From: Burkholderia sp. FERM BP-3421
GTDB taxonomy: Bacteria; Pseudomonadota; Gammaproteobacteria; Burkholderiales; Burkholderiaceae
Assembly: GCF_028657905.1 (NCBI RefSeq)
Contig: NZ_CP117779.1
Span: forward strand, 174,571-238,570
Direction of reading: 5' to 3'
DNA length: 64,000 nt
This document shows positions 42,956 through 52,413 of this stretch, piece after piece. Position 1 is the first letter of the stretch, and the number at the start of each line of letters is the position of its first letter. The notes below the pieces were generated by a model. That model was not told the DNA's origin. It searched no databases and saw only the letters and a list, made by a program, of their open reading frames with translations. A program made the translations under genes and the position numbers.

Positions 42956-43740
42956 TCAGAGGGTGTCGTGGACTCTGGACGGTTCGCCGTTCGACCAATA
43001 GCCTTGCTTGCCGTAGAAAAGATGCAACGCGATTTCATCGCTTCGATAGACGGTTTGCGAGTCATCGTATTTCGGGCTCCGCCGGATCGTGTCGCGGGTC
43101 AGCGCGGTCGACACCGTCTCCGTGCTTCCGTCCACCTCGTCGAGCCAGTCAGTCGCGATCAGCACCGTCTTGCTCGATAGCCACCGGTTTCCCGTGTCGA
43201 TCGCCAGATAGCGGATCACCCATGTTTCATTGTCGTAGATGAAATCGGATACGCGGCCGACGCGCCCGGCGGGGGCTTCGAGCCGATAGCCCCGGATCTC
43301 GTCGGTGCTGCGCAGACGCGTATCCGTCAGCGCGTCGGCCCGTGTCGTTTCGGGATCCTGCGACGGTCCGGCCGGATCGAAATCCGGGTAGGCGCCCGCC
43401 CCCACAGATTGGGCCCATCCCAGTAAGCCGGGTGACCGTAGTAATGCTGGGATTCGATCTCGTGAAGACGGGATACCGGCTGGCGCGTGTCTGCACCGGG
43501 GCTGTCTTTCACCTGCTGCCGCGTCAGGTCGATATGCAGCGTGCTGGATCTGGCGCCGTTGCGCTTGATGGAATAGGGAGAAATCAGGACCTGCCTGTCG
43601 TGCGATCGGTCACCCGTTCTGACGACGAGGTAACGGATGCACCAATCGTCGACGTCGAAGTAGGCCTGGTTGAGGTGTCCGATATCGCCGTCTTTCGCGC
43701 GAACCGCGCCGCCTTGCAATTCCTTGAAACTTCGTAGCAT
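42956..43740 (-). pseudogene. PRC-barrel protein, copy 1, with a one-base frameshift
   Basis: The upstream frame from ATG (complement of 43738-43740) gives MLRSFKELQGGAVRAKDGDI and GHLNQAYFDVDDWCIRYLVV up to YWDGPNLWG. The downstream frame continues with GAGAYPDFDPAGP, YRLEAPAGRVGRVSDFIYD and RYLAIDTGNRWLSSKTVLIA. The intact paralogue at 51628 shows the join should be continuous (NLWGMGAYPAFDP). The break is at a G-run near 43400 and needs one extra base. PRC-barrels are small beta domains of unknown partner, here doubled. Sequencing error or decay cannot be separated. Confidence 0.75.
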
Positions 43741-43912
43741 GACATTCTCTTCTGATCGATGCGCGGCATATCGCTGATTCAGCTGAACCACGTACCGTGC
43801 AGCGGCGTCCAGTCGTGTGTCCGCCGATGCGGAGCGGGCCGTACCAGTCTCGTTCAGGTCAAACGGCGCACAGTCTGGCGTCGTGTCGTCACGGATGTCC
43901 GGCATGCTTGAT

Positions 43913-43954
43913 ACGGTACAGGCGACGGACCGTCGATGCGGTACGAAACCGTAC
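43913..43954 (-). promoter_or_regulatory. GTMCG box F with candidate -10
   Basis: Perfect GTACG-AAAC-CGTAC at 43941-43954, 22-base spacer, TACCGT (complement of 43913-43918). Reads toward the PRC-barrel gene, leader about 165 bases. Confidence 0.55.
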
Positions 43955-44012
43955 AGAGTGCGCGCCGGATCGGGATGATCCGGCGACCGAGGGGCCGTCA
44001 GCCAGGTCCTGT

Positions 44013-44441
44013 CTACATGCTCCAGACGAACATATGGCGCGCGTGTCGGGACGCCGAAATGTCCACGATGTACCGCTCGGACCGGCCGTTGTAGCTGGCG
44101 TCGACGGCATAGCGTCCGTTCCGCAGATCGGCCAGCATGAACGGGCCGTCCGATGGCGTGTTCAGGACGGTATTGCCTTTCATGTCCGTGATGGTCACCA
44201 GGACGCCGGACAAGTATTCGTTCCCGCTTCGAGCCCGCCGGACGAAGGTGAGCGCGAGCGCGTAGTCGTGCATGGCGCGCTTGATGGCGGCCGATTGATC
44301 GAGTCCGACACCACCGGACAGATAGGAAACCTGTTCCGTGCGGTGCAATGGGGGAAGGTCGTCGTCGGCCGCAACTGGCGCGGTGCCAACACACAAGGCG
44401 CCCAGAAGGAGTGCGAGCATCGGGGACGAAAACGTTTTCAT
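44013..44441 (-). CDS. Exported carboxypeptidase-regulatory-like protein
   Basis: 142 residues with a signal peptide (MKTFSSPMLALLLGALCVGT, cut near VAADD). The mature part has a beta-sandwich look: YLSGGVGLDQSAAIKRAMHD, SGVLVTITDMKGNTVLNTPS and GPFMLADLRNGRYAVDASYN, the last typical of carboxypeptidase-regulatory-like domains. AGGAG before the ATG fixes the start. It is divergent from the BON gene and shares its upstream GTMCG box. Confidence 0.7.
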   Translation of the reverse strand: MKTFSSPMLALLLGALCVGTAPVAADDDLPPLHRTEQVSYLSGGVGLDQSAAIKRAMHDYALALTFVRRARSGNEYLSGVLVTITDMKGNTVLNTPSDGPFMLADLRNGRYAVDASYNGRSERYIVDISASRHARHMFVWSM

Positions 44442-44524
44442 GGTGGATCTCCTGGAGAGTTTGGCGGGAAGTCGGGATGCGGCGGAAGCGCATTCCGGTT
44501 GACAGGTCCGGGGCCGTCCTTTCA

Positions 44525-44566
44525 CTCATGCGGCCATTCGCGCAGCCTGTCTGTCCGATGCCGGAC
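44525..44566 (-). promoter_or_regulatory. GTMCG box (GTCCG type) with candidate -10
   Basis: Perfect GTCCG-ATGC-CGGAC at 44553-44566; leftward spacer of 22, then CATGAG (complement of 44525-44530). It lies 112 bases from the 44441 start and 260 from the BON gene; rightward there is only a poor CGCCGT. Confidence 0.5.
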
Positions 44567-44825
44567 GCTCAGGCTTCGTCGCGCTGCGCGCCGTTCGGCG
44601 GCATCCGCCCGATGCGCCGATTCGAGCCTCGTGCAGCGCCGGGCGCTTGTACGCTGGCGGACGGACAGGCCGTCCGAACGCGTTCAGCGTGTCATCGAAG
44701 GGCTCGTGCTTGTGCTTCACGGGCGGCGAGCTTCGGACGACGTCGCGAGACACGGTTCGCCGAGCGCGGCCCGATTTCGATCTGACCGGGAACGCACCGC
44801 GCCGATGGCGCATGGGAGCAGCTTT

Positions 44826-45464
44826 ATGAACACGTCTTTGACCTATTCGGCATCAATGCTTGCCGCAACCTGTCTCGTTGCTTCTGCGGGGGCGTTCGGC
44901 GCCGGCGTCGCCGGCTCCGCGACCGTCGGATCCCCGGCGATGGGTCCTCCGTCGCCGCGCGTCGAAGCCGCAAGCGATGCGCCGACCGATACCGCCATCA
45001 CCGCGCAGATCAAGGCAAGGCTGGCGAGAGAGGACAGCCTGAAGCAATCCGACATCAGCGTCACCACGGCGTATGGGCGCGTCACGCTTGACGGCTCTGC
45101 CAGCAGCTCCCGGGCGAAGTCCGTGGCGGGGATCGTGACGAAATCGGTGATAGGCGTCAAAGCCGTCGACAACAACCTGACGGCGCCGTCAAGCAATGCG
45201 ATGCTGGCCAAGGCGCATGAAACTATGACGAATACGGAGCGGGTCATGGCCGACAGCTGGATTACGACGAAGGTGAAATCGACGATTCTCGGCGACAGCA
45301 TCAGCAAGGGATTCGATGTGCAGGTTGTCACGCTGCACGGCGTGGTTTCACTGTCCGGTGTGTTGTCGAGCCAGGGCGCCGTGGATCATCTCAAGGACAT
45401 CGTCCGAAAGGTGAAGGGCGTGAAGGGGTTGAACACCGCCACGCTGACGGTCGCGGGCGTGTAG
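44826..45464 (+). CDS. Periplasmic protein with two BON domains (OsmY-like)
   Basis: 212 residues. The signal peptide is MNTSLTYSASMLAATCLVAS with cleavage near AGAFGA. BON 1 (about 57-115: TDTAITAQIKARLAREDSLK, VTTAYGRVTLDGSASS) and BON 2 (about 145-210: DSWITTKVKSTILGDSISKG, VQVVTLHGVVSLSGVLSS) are the OsmY pattern. OsmY-type proteins chaperone outer-membrane proteins under osmotic stress. GGGAG precedes the ATG. A SYLF gene follows after 33 bases. Confidence 0.88.
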   Translation: MNTSLTYSASMLAATCLVASAGAFGAGVAGSATVGSPAMGPPSPRVEAASDAPTDTAITAQIKARLAREDSLKQSDISVTTAYGRVTLDGSASSSRAKSVAGIVTKSVIGVKAVDNNLTAPSSNAMLAKAHETMTNTERVMADSWITTKVKSTILGDSISKGFDVQVVTLHGVVSLSGVLSSQGAVDHLKDIVRKVKGVKGLNTATLTVAGV

Positions 45465-45497
45465 CGCCGATGTATCCAGGCAAGACGGGAGAGGGCG

Positions 45498-46088
45498 ATG
45501 CCAGGTCAAAAATTCACGTCGATGGGGCGGGTTCCGGTCGCGACGGCCGATGTCGAATGCGGGGACGCCGCCGTCCCGGACGCCGGTTCGAGTGCCGGCA
45601 TGCAGCAACATGGCAAGCGGCGGATTCTCGATGCCGATGTCGATGCGACGCTTGCACGACTTTACAGCGTGGTCGGCGGCTCGCGCGAGCGCATCGGCAG
45701 GGCGATTGGCGTGCTCGTGTTTCCGTCAGTCGGCGCGACCGGCTTCTGGATCGGCGCCCAGTACGGCGAAGGGGCGCTGCGCATGGGGAGCGCGACGGTC
45801 GGCTACTACAGCGCGGCGGCCGCTTCGATAGGTCCGCGCGTTGCCGAGCGCTCGGAGGCCATCATCCTCCTGTTCATGACGCAGGACACATTCGACCGCT
45901 GCACCCGCGATGGAAGCTGGTCGTTGGGCAACGACGTGTCGGTCACCGTTCCCGTAGTCGATGCGAACGGCAACATCGATCCGGTAGCGGTGGCCGAACC
46001 GGTCGAAGCATTTGTGTTGAACAGCGTGGGATTGATGGCCGGCATAACCGCCCAGGGCACGACGATTACCCGACTCGATGCGCTGTAA
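45498..46088 (+). CDS. SYLF-domain protein, copy 2, no signal peptide
   Basis: 196 residues. The domain matches copy 1 block by block: IGVLVFPSVGATGFWIGAQY, YGEGALRMGSATVGYYSAAA, SEAIILLFMTQDTFDRC and EAFVLNSVGLMAGITAQGTT. Instead of a lipoprotein signal it has a soluble N-terminus (MPGQKFTSMGRVPVATADVE), so it may act in the cytoplasm, or the true signal is lost. It is probably cotranscribed with the BON gene and the small membrane gene that follows. Confidence 0.8.
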   Translation: MPGQKFTSMGRVPVATADVECGDAAVPDAGSSAGMQQHGKRRILDADVDATLARLYSVVGGSRERIGRAIGVLVFPSVGATGFWIGAQYGEGALRMGSATVGYYSAAAASIGPRVAERSEAIILLFMTQDTFDRCTRDGSWSLGNDVSVTVPVVDANGNIDPVAVAEPVEAFVLNSVGLMAGITAQGTTITRLDAL

Positions 46089-46147
46089 CAGGCGCGTACA
46101 CGGAATGGCGGCACGTCGATCCGGCGTTCCGAACCTCCGGAGGCATC

Positions 46148-46294
46148 ATGGACATCTTCACGAACGCGGGACCGCTGGTCTCATTGATTGCAGGCATTCT
46201 GATTCTGGTCGTACCGCGATTGCTCAACTACATTGTCGCGATCTATCTGATCGTCATCGGGCTGTTGGGGTTGTTCGGAAGGCATCTGCACTGA
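46148..46294 (+). CDS. DUF3096-type small membrane protein
   Basis: 48 residues: MDIFTNAGPLVSLIAGILIL, then VVPRLLNYIVAIYLIVIGLL and GLFGRHLH. Two hydrophobic helices around a PRLLNY turn fit DUF3096. The ATG at 46148 lies 59 bases after the SYLF gene. Function unknown. Confidence 0.85.
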   Translation: MDIFTNAGPLVSLIAGILILVVPRLLNYIVAIYLIVIGLLGLFGRHLH

Positions 46295-46346
46295 CGTGGC
46301 TCCACGCAAGTAACGCGCGTCCCGGCAGCATGCGGGCGACTGTCGC

Positions 46347-47627
46347 CTACATGCCCCATGTCGCGATCATGACGACGACGGCGATCGACATGATCGCGGT
46401 CGCCAGCCAGCCGAGAGCGCTTAGCCAGCGCGCGATCACGAACTCGCCCATGACGTCGCGTCTGGAGGCCATCAGCATGATCACCACCATGACCGGACCG
46501 GCGATGACCCCGTTGATGACCGCGCTCCAGAAAAGTGCGCGAATTGGATCGATCGAGGTGAAATTGAGCGCGACGCCCAACACGATCGCGATCGCGAGGA
46601 TCATGTAGAAGCCGCGCGCCTTCAGCAGCGTACGGCCGAGTCCGATTCGCCAGTGCAGCGCCTCGGCGACAGCATAGGCGGCCGATCCCGCGAGAACCGG
46701 AACGGCGAGCAACCCGCACCCGACGATGCCCGCGGAAAACAGCAGGAACGCGAACTCTCCGGCCAGGGGGCGAAGCGCCTGCGCTGCGTCGGATGAGGTC
46801 TGGATTTGCGTCATCCCGTGCATGTTCAGGGTCGTAGCCGCAGTCAGGATGATGAAGAAGGCGATCAGATTGGAGAACGCCATCCCGACGTACGTATCGA
46901 TCCTGATGCGCCGCAAGCTGCGACGCGCCTGTTCCGGCGCGCGCCGAAGCGGCTCTTCCCCGGGCGTCGCGCGCTGCTCTTCGACTTCCTGCGAGGCTTG
47001 CCAGAAGAACAGGTAGGGGCTGATGGTGGTGCCGAATACGGCGACGACGCCGATCGCGTAATGAACGTCGAGCGTGACGGACGGAACGAGCGTCTCATAC
47101 AGAACGTGTTCCCAGGGGATCTTGACGATGAACGCCGTTGCGACATAGGCAAAGAGCGCGAGCGTCAGCGCTTTCAGAATCGGGGCGTAGCGGGGAAACG
47201 GCACGAATACCTGCAGTATCAGCGAGGTCGACCCGAAGGCGATCGCGTACCAGTGCGCGGGACCGCCGATCAGCAGCTTCAACGCCGCGCCCATCGCGCC
47301 GATGTCGGCGGCGATGTTGATCGTGTTCGCGACCAGCAGCAATGCGACGAGCCCATACAGCAGCCAGGGCGGATAGTGTTTCCGGATGTTGGCCGCTATC
47401 CCGTCGCCGGTGACGCGACCGATGTGCGCGCTGACCATCTGGATGCCGATCATCAGCGGGAATGTGACGATGGACGTCCACAGCATTCCGTATCCGAACG
47501 CCGCGCCGACCTGGGAATAGGTTGCGATGCCGCTCGGATCATCGTCGGCTGCGCCGGTAATCAGGCCCGGCCCGAGACTCTCCCACAGAGACTGGTTTTT
47601 CGACAGTGCAATAGGGTGCTTTTTCAT
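46347..47627 (-). CDS. NRAMP-family transporter with non-canonical metal-site motifs
   Basis: 426 residues with about 11 membrane helices. TM1 has GAADDDPSGIATYSQVGA (Asp30-Pro-Ser-Gly) where canonical NRAMP has DPGN. TM6 has FGTTISPYLFFWQASQEVE (about 198-216) where canonical NRAMP has the MPH motif with a metal-binding Met. The Asp is kept but the Asn and Met are not, as in NRAMP-related proteins with altered substrate. It is probably a divalent cation or Mg-type transporter; specificity unclear. ATG at the complement of 47625-47627. An ACGGGCGCGCGCCCGT palindrome (47657-47672) lies just upstream. Confidence 0.85.
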   Translation of the reverse strand: MKKHPIALSKNQSLWESLGPGLITGAADDDPSGIATYSQVGAAFGYGMLWTSIVTFPLMIGIQMVSAHIGRVTGDGIAANIRKHYPPWLLYGLVALLLVANTINIAADIGAMGAALKLLIGGPAHWYAIAFGSTSLILQVFVPFPRYAPILKALTLALFAYVATAFIVKIPWEHVLYETLVPSVTLDVHYAIGVVAVFGTTISPYLFFWQASQEVEEQRATPGEEPLRRAPEQARRSLRRIRIDTYVGMAFSNLIAFFIILTAATTLNMHGMTQIQTSSDAAQALRPLAGEFAFLLFSAGIVGCGLLAVPVLAGSAAYAVAEALHWRIGLGRTLLKARGFYMILAIAIVLGVALNFTSIDPIRALFWSAVINGVIAGPVMVVIMLMASRRDVMGEFVIARWLSALGWLATAIMSIAVVVMIATWGM

Positions 47628-47656
47628 GGCGGTTCCCCGGGAAGAAGGATCGGCTC

Positions 47657-47672
47657 ACGGGCGCGCGCCCGT
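47657..47672. repeat. 16-bp perfect palindrome upstream of the NRAMP gene
   Basis: ACGGGCGCGCGCCCGT, 30 bases before the start codon. It could be the stem of a terminator for the antiporter gene upstream or an operator. Confidence 0.4.
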
Positions 47673-47776
47673 CCTTCGAAGCACGATAGCAACACGATGA
47701 TTGCAAGTCGGTCCGCTGGTGAACAGTGCGGCGCGGGACGGTTTGCCGATCATGAAAGAGACATCCGCCGCGTCGC

Positions 47777-49066
47777 TCACGCGTAGCGCCGCATCAGCGG
47801 CGTGGCCGAGATGCCATGCAGCACGATCGACAGCGCGATGATCGCCAGCACCCAGGGAACCAGCGGCAGCAGCTCCGCGTGCGGCCCTTGTTCGAGGGCC
47901 AGCATCAGGTAATACAGGGATCCCACGCCCCGAATGCCGAACCAACCGATCAAGCGGCGCTGGCGGTGCGATGCGCGCGAGCCGATCAACGCTACTCGGC
48001 TGGCGGCCGGCCGGATGACGAACAGCAGCGTGGCGACGACGACGGTACAGGTCCACGTCAGCATGTTGGCCCAATACCGCGAGACGAGAGCGCCGATCAG
48101 CAGGATCAGCACGGCCTCTGCAATGTGCTCCAGTTCGAGCGTGAATCCCATTACCGATTCCGCGACGAACGCGTGGGCTTTGTCGGGATCGGTGGAGGTG
48201 GCTTCGACATCCTCGCTGTCCACGATGCCGAGCGTCGCCTTCGATGTCTTCTGGCCGCTCGATCGATGCTCGACGCGCCGCATCGCGACGCCCGCGGCGA
48301 ATACGGCCAGAAACCCGTAGCCTTGAATGGCGAGCGCCGTGCCGTATGACAGCGCGATCACGCCGAGCGCGAAGAAGCCTTCGAGGCCGAGCGCCTGCCC
48401 GTGACGGCTGCGCAGGAACGCGACGAGCCGGGCAGTCGCGGAGCCGATCAGTCCGCCGGTCGTCACGCCCGCGAAGATGCTCCACGCGATGCCGACGACG
48501 ATGCTCCAGTGCAGGTTCGATGTCGCGCCGATTTGGCACAGGAGCAGGCCGAGCGCCGCGCATGGATAAGCGGTGCCGTCGTTGATTCCGCCTTCGGCGG
48601 AGAGCGAAAAGCGCACGACCTCGACGTCGCCGGCATCGCGCACGCCGACATCGTGAGCCAGCACGGGATCTGTCGGCGCGATTATCGCGCCCAGCAGCAA
48701 CGCGACGCCGGGACTCAGATGGAGCGCGACCACGCCAAGAACGGCGATCGACGCGACGGTGAGGATCATCGCGACAAAGCCCAACCGAATCGGCACCATC
48801 CAGCGCCGATCGACGAGCGGGACGCGTAGTCTCAGGCCAATGGCGAACAGCGAGATCAGCAGGCCGATTTCGGCGGCGATGCGCAAATGTGTGACGTCGT
48901 CCCGCAGTGTCATCGACAGGAAGCCGATACCGGACGGTCCGATCAGAAAGCCGATTCCGAGATAAACCATGGCCGCGCTCAACGGCAGGCGCTTGAGCGA
49001 CGAGCCGATGAGCCCCATGAAAATGAGCAAAGCGCCAAAGATGAGGCATCCGATCGTTTCGGCCAT
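47777..49066 (-). CDS. Cation:proton antiporter, CPA1/NhaP type
   Basis: 429 residues, about 12 membrane helices. Conserved transport residues: LLLGAIIAPTDPVLAHDVGV (TDP) and SAEGGINDGTAYPCAALGLL (NDG), both central to the CPA fold; GIRGVGSLYYLMLALEQG near the C-terminus. It exchanges Na+ or K+ for protons in pH and salt homeostasis. Start chosen as ATG (complement of 49064-49066, MAETIGCLIFGALLIFMGLI); upstream reading is not protein-like. It is separated by about 150 bases from the NRAMP gene on the same strand. Confidence 0.88.
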   Translation of the reverse strand: MAETIGCLIFGALLIFMGLIGSSLKRLPLSAAMVYLGIGFLIGPSGIGFLSMTLRDDVTHLRIAAEIGLLISLFAIGLRLRVPLVDRRWMVPIRLGFVAMILTVASIAVLGVVALHLSPGVALLLGAIIAPTDPVLAHDVGVRDAGDVEVVRFSLSAEGGINDGTAYPCAALGLLLCQIGATSNLHWSIVVGIAWSIFAGVTTGGLIGSATARLVAFLRSRHGQALGLEGFFALGVIALSYGTALAIQGYGFLAVFAAGVAMRRVEHRSSGQKTSKATLGIVDSEDVEATSTDPDKAHAFVAESVMGFTLELEHIAEAVLILLIGALVSRYWANMLTWTCTVVVATLLFVIRPAASRVALIGSRASHRQRRLIGWFGIRGVGSLYYLMLALEQGPHAELLPLVPWVLAIIALSIVLHGISATPLMRRYA

Positions 49067-49265
49067 GTTGAGTACCCTGCATGAATGACGGCGGGCTCGC
49101 GGTGCTTTGCGCGCTTGCTTTGCGGAATGCAACACGCGGCGTCGTGCCATCCGGGTGTTATCTGACACGGATCCGCCCGATGAGTCGACGGATTGCGCAG
49201 CGCCGGGTAGCCGCGGCAACTGTCCGCGCGTGTACGCGGCCGGATGGCGATGCGCCCGTGGGATC

Positions 49266-49307
49266 ACGTTTGCGGCGAGCCGGCCCGATGTCTGTCCGAT
49301 GGCGGAC
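49266..49307 (-). promoter_or_regulatory. GTMCG box (GTCCG type) with candidate -10
   Basis: Perfect GTCCG-ATGG-CGGAC at 49294-49307, 22-base spacer, AAACGT (complement of 49266-49271). Between the antiporter (leftward) and the 49458 gene (rightward). Confidence 0.45.
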
Positions 49308-49457
49308 AAAGGCGAATCAAGGGCCGCGCCCGGTCGATGCATCGCGGCTACGCGCGGGCGGATGGGGAGATGCGACTCAATGTACGGTAGTGGGCAGAGC
49401 GGTGCGGCGCTTCGTCATAATCTACCTGACGACTCTCGCGACATACGGAGTGCTTCT

Positions 49458-49688
49458 ATGACCCATTCGGACATCGAGCGAGAACTATGCGCTCTTGAGC
49501 GACTCATTACCCGTATCACGCCACATGCCGCGCTCAGCGAGCCGGCTCCATTGGCGCGCTGGCGAACTCGACTGGAATCGATTCTGGAATGTGACGGCCT
49601 AATTCCCTCGGAACGTGCGCATCTCGTCCGCATCATCGCCATCATCCTCAGTCTCGAGTGTCGAATGAGCAATCTGGCCGCACATTGA
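49458..49688 (+). CDS. Small helical hypothetical protein
   Basis: 76 residues (MTHSDIERELCALERLITRI, LARWRTRLESILECDGLIPS, HLVRIIAIILSLECRMSNL), all-helical by pattern. GGAG seven bases before the ATG supports the start. It precedes the phosphoglucomutase gene by about 160 bases. No family recognised. Confidence 0.6.
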   Translation: MTHSDIERELCALERLITRITPHAALSEPAPLARWRTRLESILECDGLIPSERAHLVRIIAIILSLECRMSNLAAH

Positions 49689-49849
49689 GCGGACCCGGCG
49701 CGCCGGACGATACCGGAACACGTTTCGCCTGGACGCGCAGGCGGCCTCGGGAGCGGAGAGCGTCGATATCTGCAATCCGTCGAGCAGACGCGGGCAGGCA
49801 TCGGCCATGCCGCGCGATCGAGAATCCGGCAGTGATCCACACTGGAGGC

Positions 49850-51562
49850 ATGATGAAGGACACGCCACCCGCCCCCCCAGGCTCAATGCCTGTCAGTCCG
49901 CTGGCGGGCCGTCCCGCGCCCTATGCGCTGTGGATCGACGTCCCCCGGCTCGTGACTGCGTACTACACCGACATGCCGGATCCGGCCGTCCCGGCGCAGC
50001 GTGTGACTTTCGGCACGTCGGGGCACCGGGGCTCTGCGTTGACCCGCAGCTTCAACGAGTGGCATGTCTTCGCGATCACGCAGGCAATCTGCCGGTATCG
50101 ACGTTTGCGCGGCATCGACGGTCCGTTGTTTCTCGGCATCGACACGCATGCACTTTCCGAACCGGCGCAGGCGAGCGTACTGGAAGTGCTAGCTGCCAAT
50201 GGCGTCGTGGTCATGCTGGCGCCGCCGGGCGAATACACGCCAACGCCGGCCGTTTCGCGCGCGATCCTGAAGTACAACCGCGGACGCAATGCCGGATTCG
50301 CCGACGGCATGGTGGTGACACCGTCGCACAATCCACCGGACAACGGCGGTATCAAATACAACCCTGCTACCGGTGGCCCGGCCGGGGAGGAAGTCACCCG
50401 GTGGATCGAAGCAGCGGCGAACGAGTTGCTCGAAGCAGGGCTAGCGGAGGTGAACCGCGTTTCGTTATCGAAGGCATCGAATGCCGCAACGACACACAGG
50501 TACGACTTCCTCGCCACGTATATTGATGACCTGGCCGACGTCATCGATATGGACATCCTGCGCGGCGCGCCGATCCGGCTTGGCGTTGATCCGCTCGGAG
50601 GCGCCGGGGTGCAATACTGGCGTGCCATTGCCGAGTGTTACCACCTGAATCTCGAGGTCCTCAGCGAGGAAGTCGATCCGACTTTTCGCTTCATGAGCGT
50701 CGACTGGGACGGGCTGATCCGCATGGATCCATCATCGCCGTATGCAATGCAGACCTTGATCGCGCGGAAAGACCGGTTCGACGTCGCCTTCGCGTGCGAC
50801 ACCGACCACGACCGACACGGCATCGTCACGCGCCACGAGGGACTCCTGCCGGCCAATCACTATCTCGCTGTCCTTGTCGACTATCTGTATACGCATCGGC
50901 CAAGGTGGCCCGCGGACGCAGCGGTGGGCAAGTCAGTTGTCAGCAGCGGGATGATCGATCGCGCCGCTCGCGCATGCGGCCGCGAGGTCTACGAAGTGCC
51001 CGTCGGCTTCAAGTGGTTCGTCGACGGGTTACTCAACGGCACACTAGGATTCGCGGGAGAGGAGAGCGCGGGGGCTACATGTCTGCAACTCGACGGGCGT
51101 GCTTGGACGACCGACAAGGATGGCATTGTTCCCGCGTTGCTGTCGGCCGAAATGACGGTCCGAACCGACCGCGATCCGGCTGAACTTTACCGAGGCTTGG
51201 CGCACCGCCTCGGCGCGCCCGCCGAACGGCGCTTGCAGGTCACGGCCACCCGTCAGCAGCGTGAATGCCTGGGGCGTCTGTCACCGCGGCAATTCACGCA
51301 AACCGAGCTGGCGGGAGATGCGATCGTCGGGATACTCGATCGAGCGCCCGGCAATCGGGCTGCGATCGGCGGTATCAAGGTAATGACGGAGCACGGCTGG
51401 TTCGTTGCCCGGCCGTCGGGTACAGAAGATCTCTATCGGATCTATGCGGAAAGCTTCGCCGGAGAAGATCACGTGGCGCGCATCGTGTCCGATGCTCAGT
51501 CGATGGTCGACGCGGTGCTCGAAGCCTGCTTGCGCCCTGTCGGCGGCGACCCTGACGGCTGA
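49850..51562 (+). CDS. pgm: Alpha-D-phosphohexomutase, phosphoglucomutase type
   Basis: 570 residues with the four-domain phosphohexomutase plan: RVTFGTSGHRGSALTRSFNE, catalytic serine in MVVTPSHNPPDNGGIKYNPA (Ser159), metal-binding DTDHDRHGIV, sugar-binding GFAGEESAGATC, phosphate-binding ARPSGTEDLYRIYAES. The GTSGHRGSS-like start and length fit glucose-specific Pgm, which interconverts glucose 1- and 6-phosphate and so can supply UDP-glucose, for example to the cyclic glucan synthase at 27.4 kb. ATG 49850 and ATG 49853 both follow GGAGG closely; either may be used. Confidence 0.92.
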   Translation: MMKDTPPAPPGSMPVSPLAGRPAPYALWIDVPRLVTAYYTDMPDPAVPAQRVTFGTSGHRGSALTRSFNEWHVFAITQAICRYRRLRGIDGPLFLGIDTHALSEPAQASVLEVLAANGVVVMLAPPGEYTPTPAVSRAILKYNRGRNAGFADGMVVTPSHNPPDNGGIKYNPATGGPAGEEVTRWIEAAANELLEAGLAEVNRVSLSKASNAATTHRYDFLATYIDDLADVIDMDILRGAPIRLGVDPLGGAGVQYWRAIAECYHLNLEVLSEEVDPTFRFMSVDWDGLIRMDPSSPYAMQTLIARKDRFDVAFACDTDHDRHGIVTRHEGLLPANHYLAVLVDYLYTHRPRWPADAAVGKSVVSSGMIDRAARACGREVYEVPVGFKWFVDGLLNGTLGFAGEESAGATCLQLDGRAWTTDKDGIVPALLSAEMTVRTDRDPAELYRGLAHRLGAPAERRLQVTATRQQRECLGRLSPRQFTQTELAGDAIVGILDRAPGNRAAIGGIKVMTEHGWFVARPSGTEDLYRIYAESFAGEDHVARIVSDAQSMVDAVLEACLRPVGGDPDG

Positions 51563-51627
51563 TACGAGCAGGTACCGCCCCCGGTTCAGGCGAGAGGTTT
51601 CAGCGCGGTCGATTGCGCGGACTGGTG

Positions 51628-52413
51628 TTATCGGTCCTCCGACCAATAGCCGCGCCTGCCGTAGAACTCATGCAGCTCGATCTCGTAACTTCGATGGACT
51701 AGCTGTGAATCGTCGTATCGAGGGCTTCGGCGGATTGCGTCGCGCGTAAGCGAAGTCGATACCGTGTCCGTGGACCAGTCCACCTGGTCGAGCCATTGCG
51801 TTGCGATAAGCACTTCGTTGCCGGTTGACCACCAGCTCGACGTATCGATCGCCAGATAGTGGATCACCCAGTTTTCATCGTCGTAAATAAAGTCGGAAAC
51901 GTGTCCGATATGACCGTCGGCGGCTTCGAGCCGATATCCGTCGACCTCGCCGGTGCTGTGCAGATGCGTATCCACCGGGGCGCTGGGCGGAGCAGGAACC
52001 GAGAACAACGGATCGCTCGTCTCAGGATCCTGTAACGGCCCGGTGGGGTCGAAAGCGGGGTACGCGCCCATCCCCCAAAGGTTCGGTCCGCCCCAGTAAG
52101 TCGGGTAGTTGTAGTAACGCTGGTACTCGACTTCGTGCTGGCGGGATACCGGCTTCTGCGTGTCGAGACCCGGGCTGTCTCTCACCTGCTGTTGTGTGAG
52201 ACTGACGTACAGCGTGCGGGTGTCGGCATCGACATGCGTGACGGAATATGGTGAGATGAGCACCTGCCGGTCGTGCAGCCAGTCGCCAGTCTCGACGACG
52301 AGGTAACGGATGCACCAGTTGCCGTCATCGAAGTAGGCCTGGTGGATGTGCCCAATATCGCCGTCCTCCGCTCTAACCGAGTCCCCGTGCAACCTTCGGA
52401 TGCTTCGCAACAT
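51628..52413 (-). CDS. PRC-barrel protein, copy 2, intact
   Basis: 261 residues, two PRC-barrel repeats: MLRSIRRLHGDSVRAEDGDI, GHIHQAYFDDGNWCIRYLVV, LISPYSVTHVDADTRTLYVS, and YRLEAADGHIGHVSDFIYDD, HYLAIDTSSWWSTGNEVLIA. The same order and spacing occur in the broken copy at 42956. GGGGAGGA before the ATG sets the start. Probably cytoplasmic. Its upstream region carries a perfect GTMCG box 172 bases away. Confidence 0.88.
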   Translation of the reverse strand: MLRSIRRLHGDSVRAEDGDIGHIHQAYFDDGNWCIRYLVVETGDWLHDRQVLISPYSVTHVDADTRTLYVSLTQQQVRDSPGLDTQKPVSRQHEVEYQRYYNYPTYWGGPNLWGMGAYPAFDPTGPLQDPETSDPLFSVPAPPSAPVDTHLHSTGEVDGYRLEAADGHIGHVSDFIYDDENWVIHYLAIDTSSWWSTGNEVLIATQWLDQVDWSTDTVSTSLTRDAIRRSPRYDDSQLVHRSYEIELHEFYGRRGYWSEDR

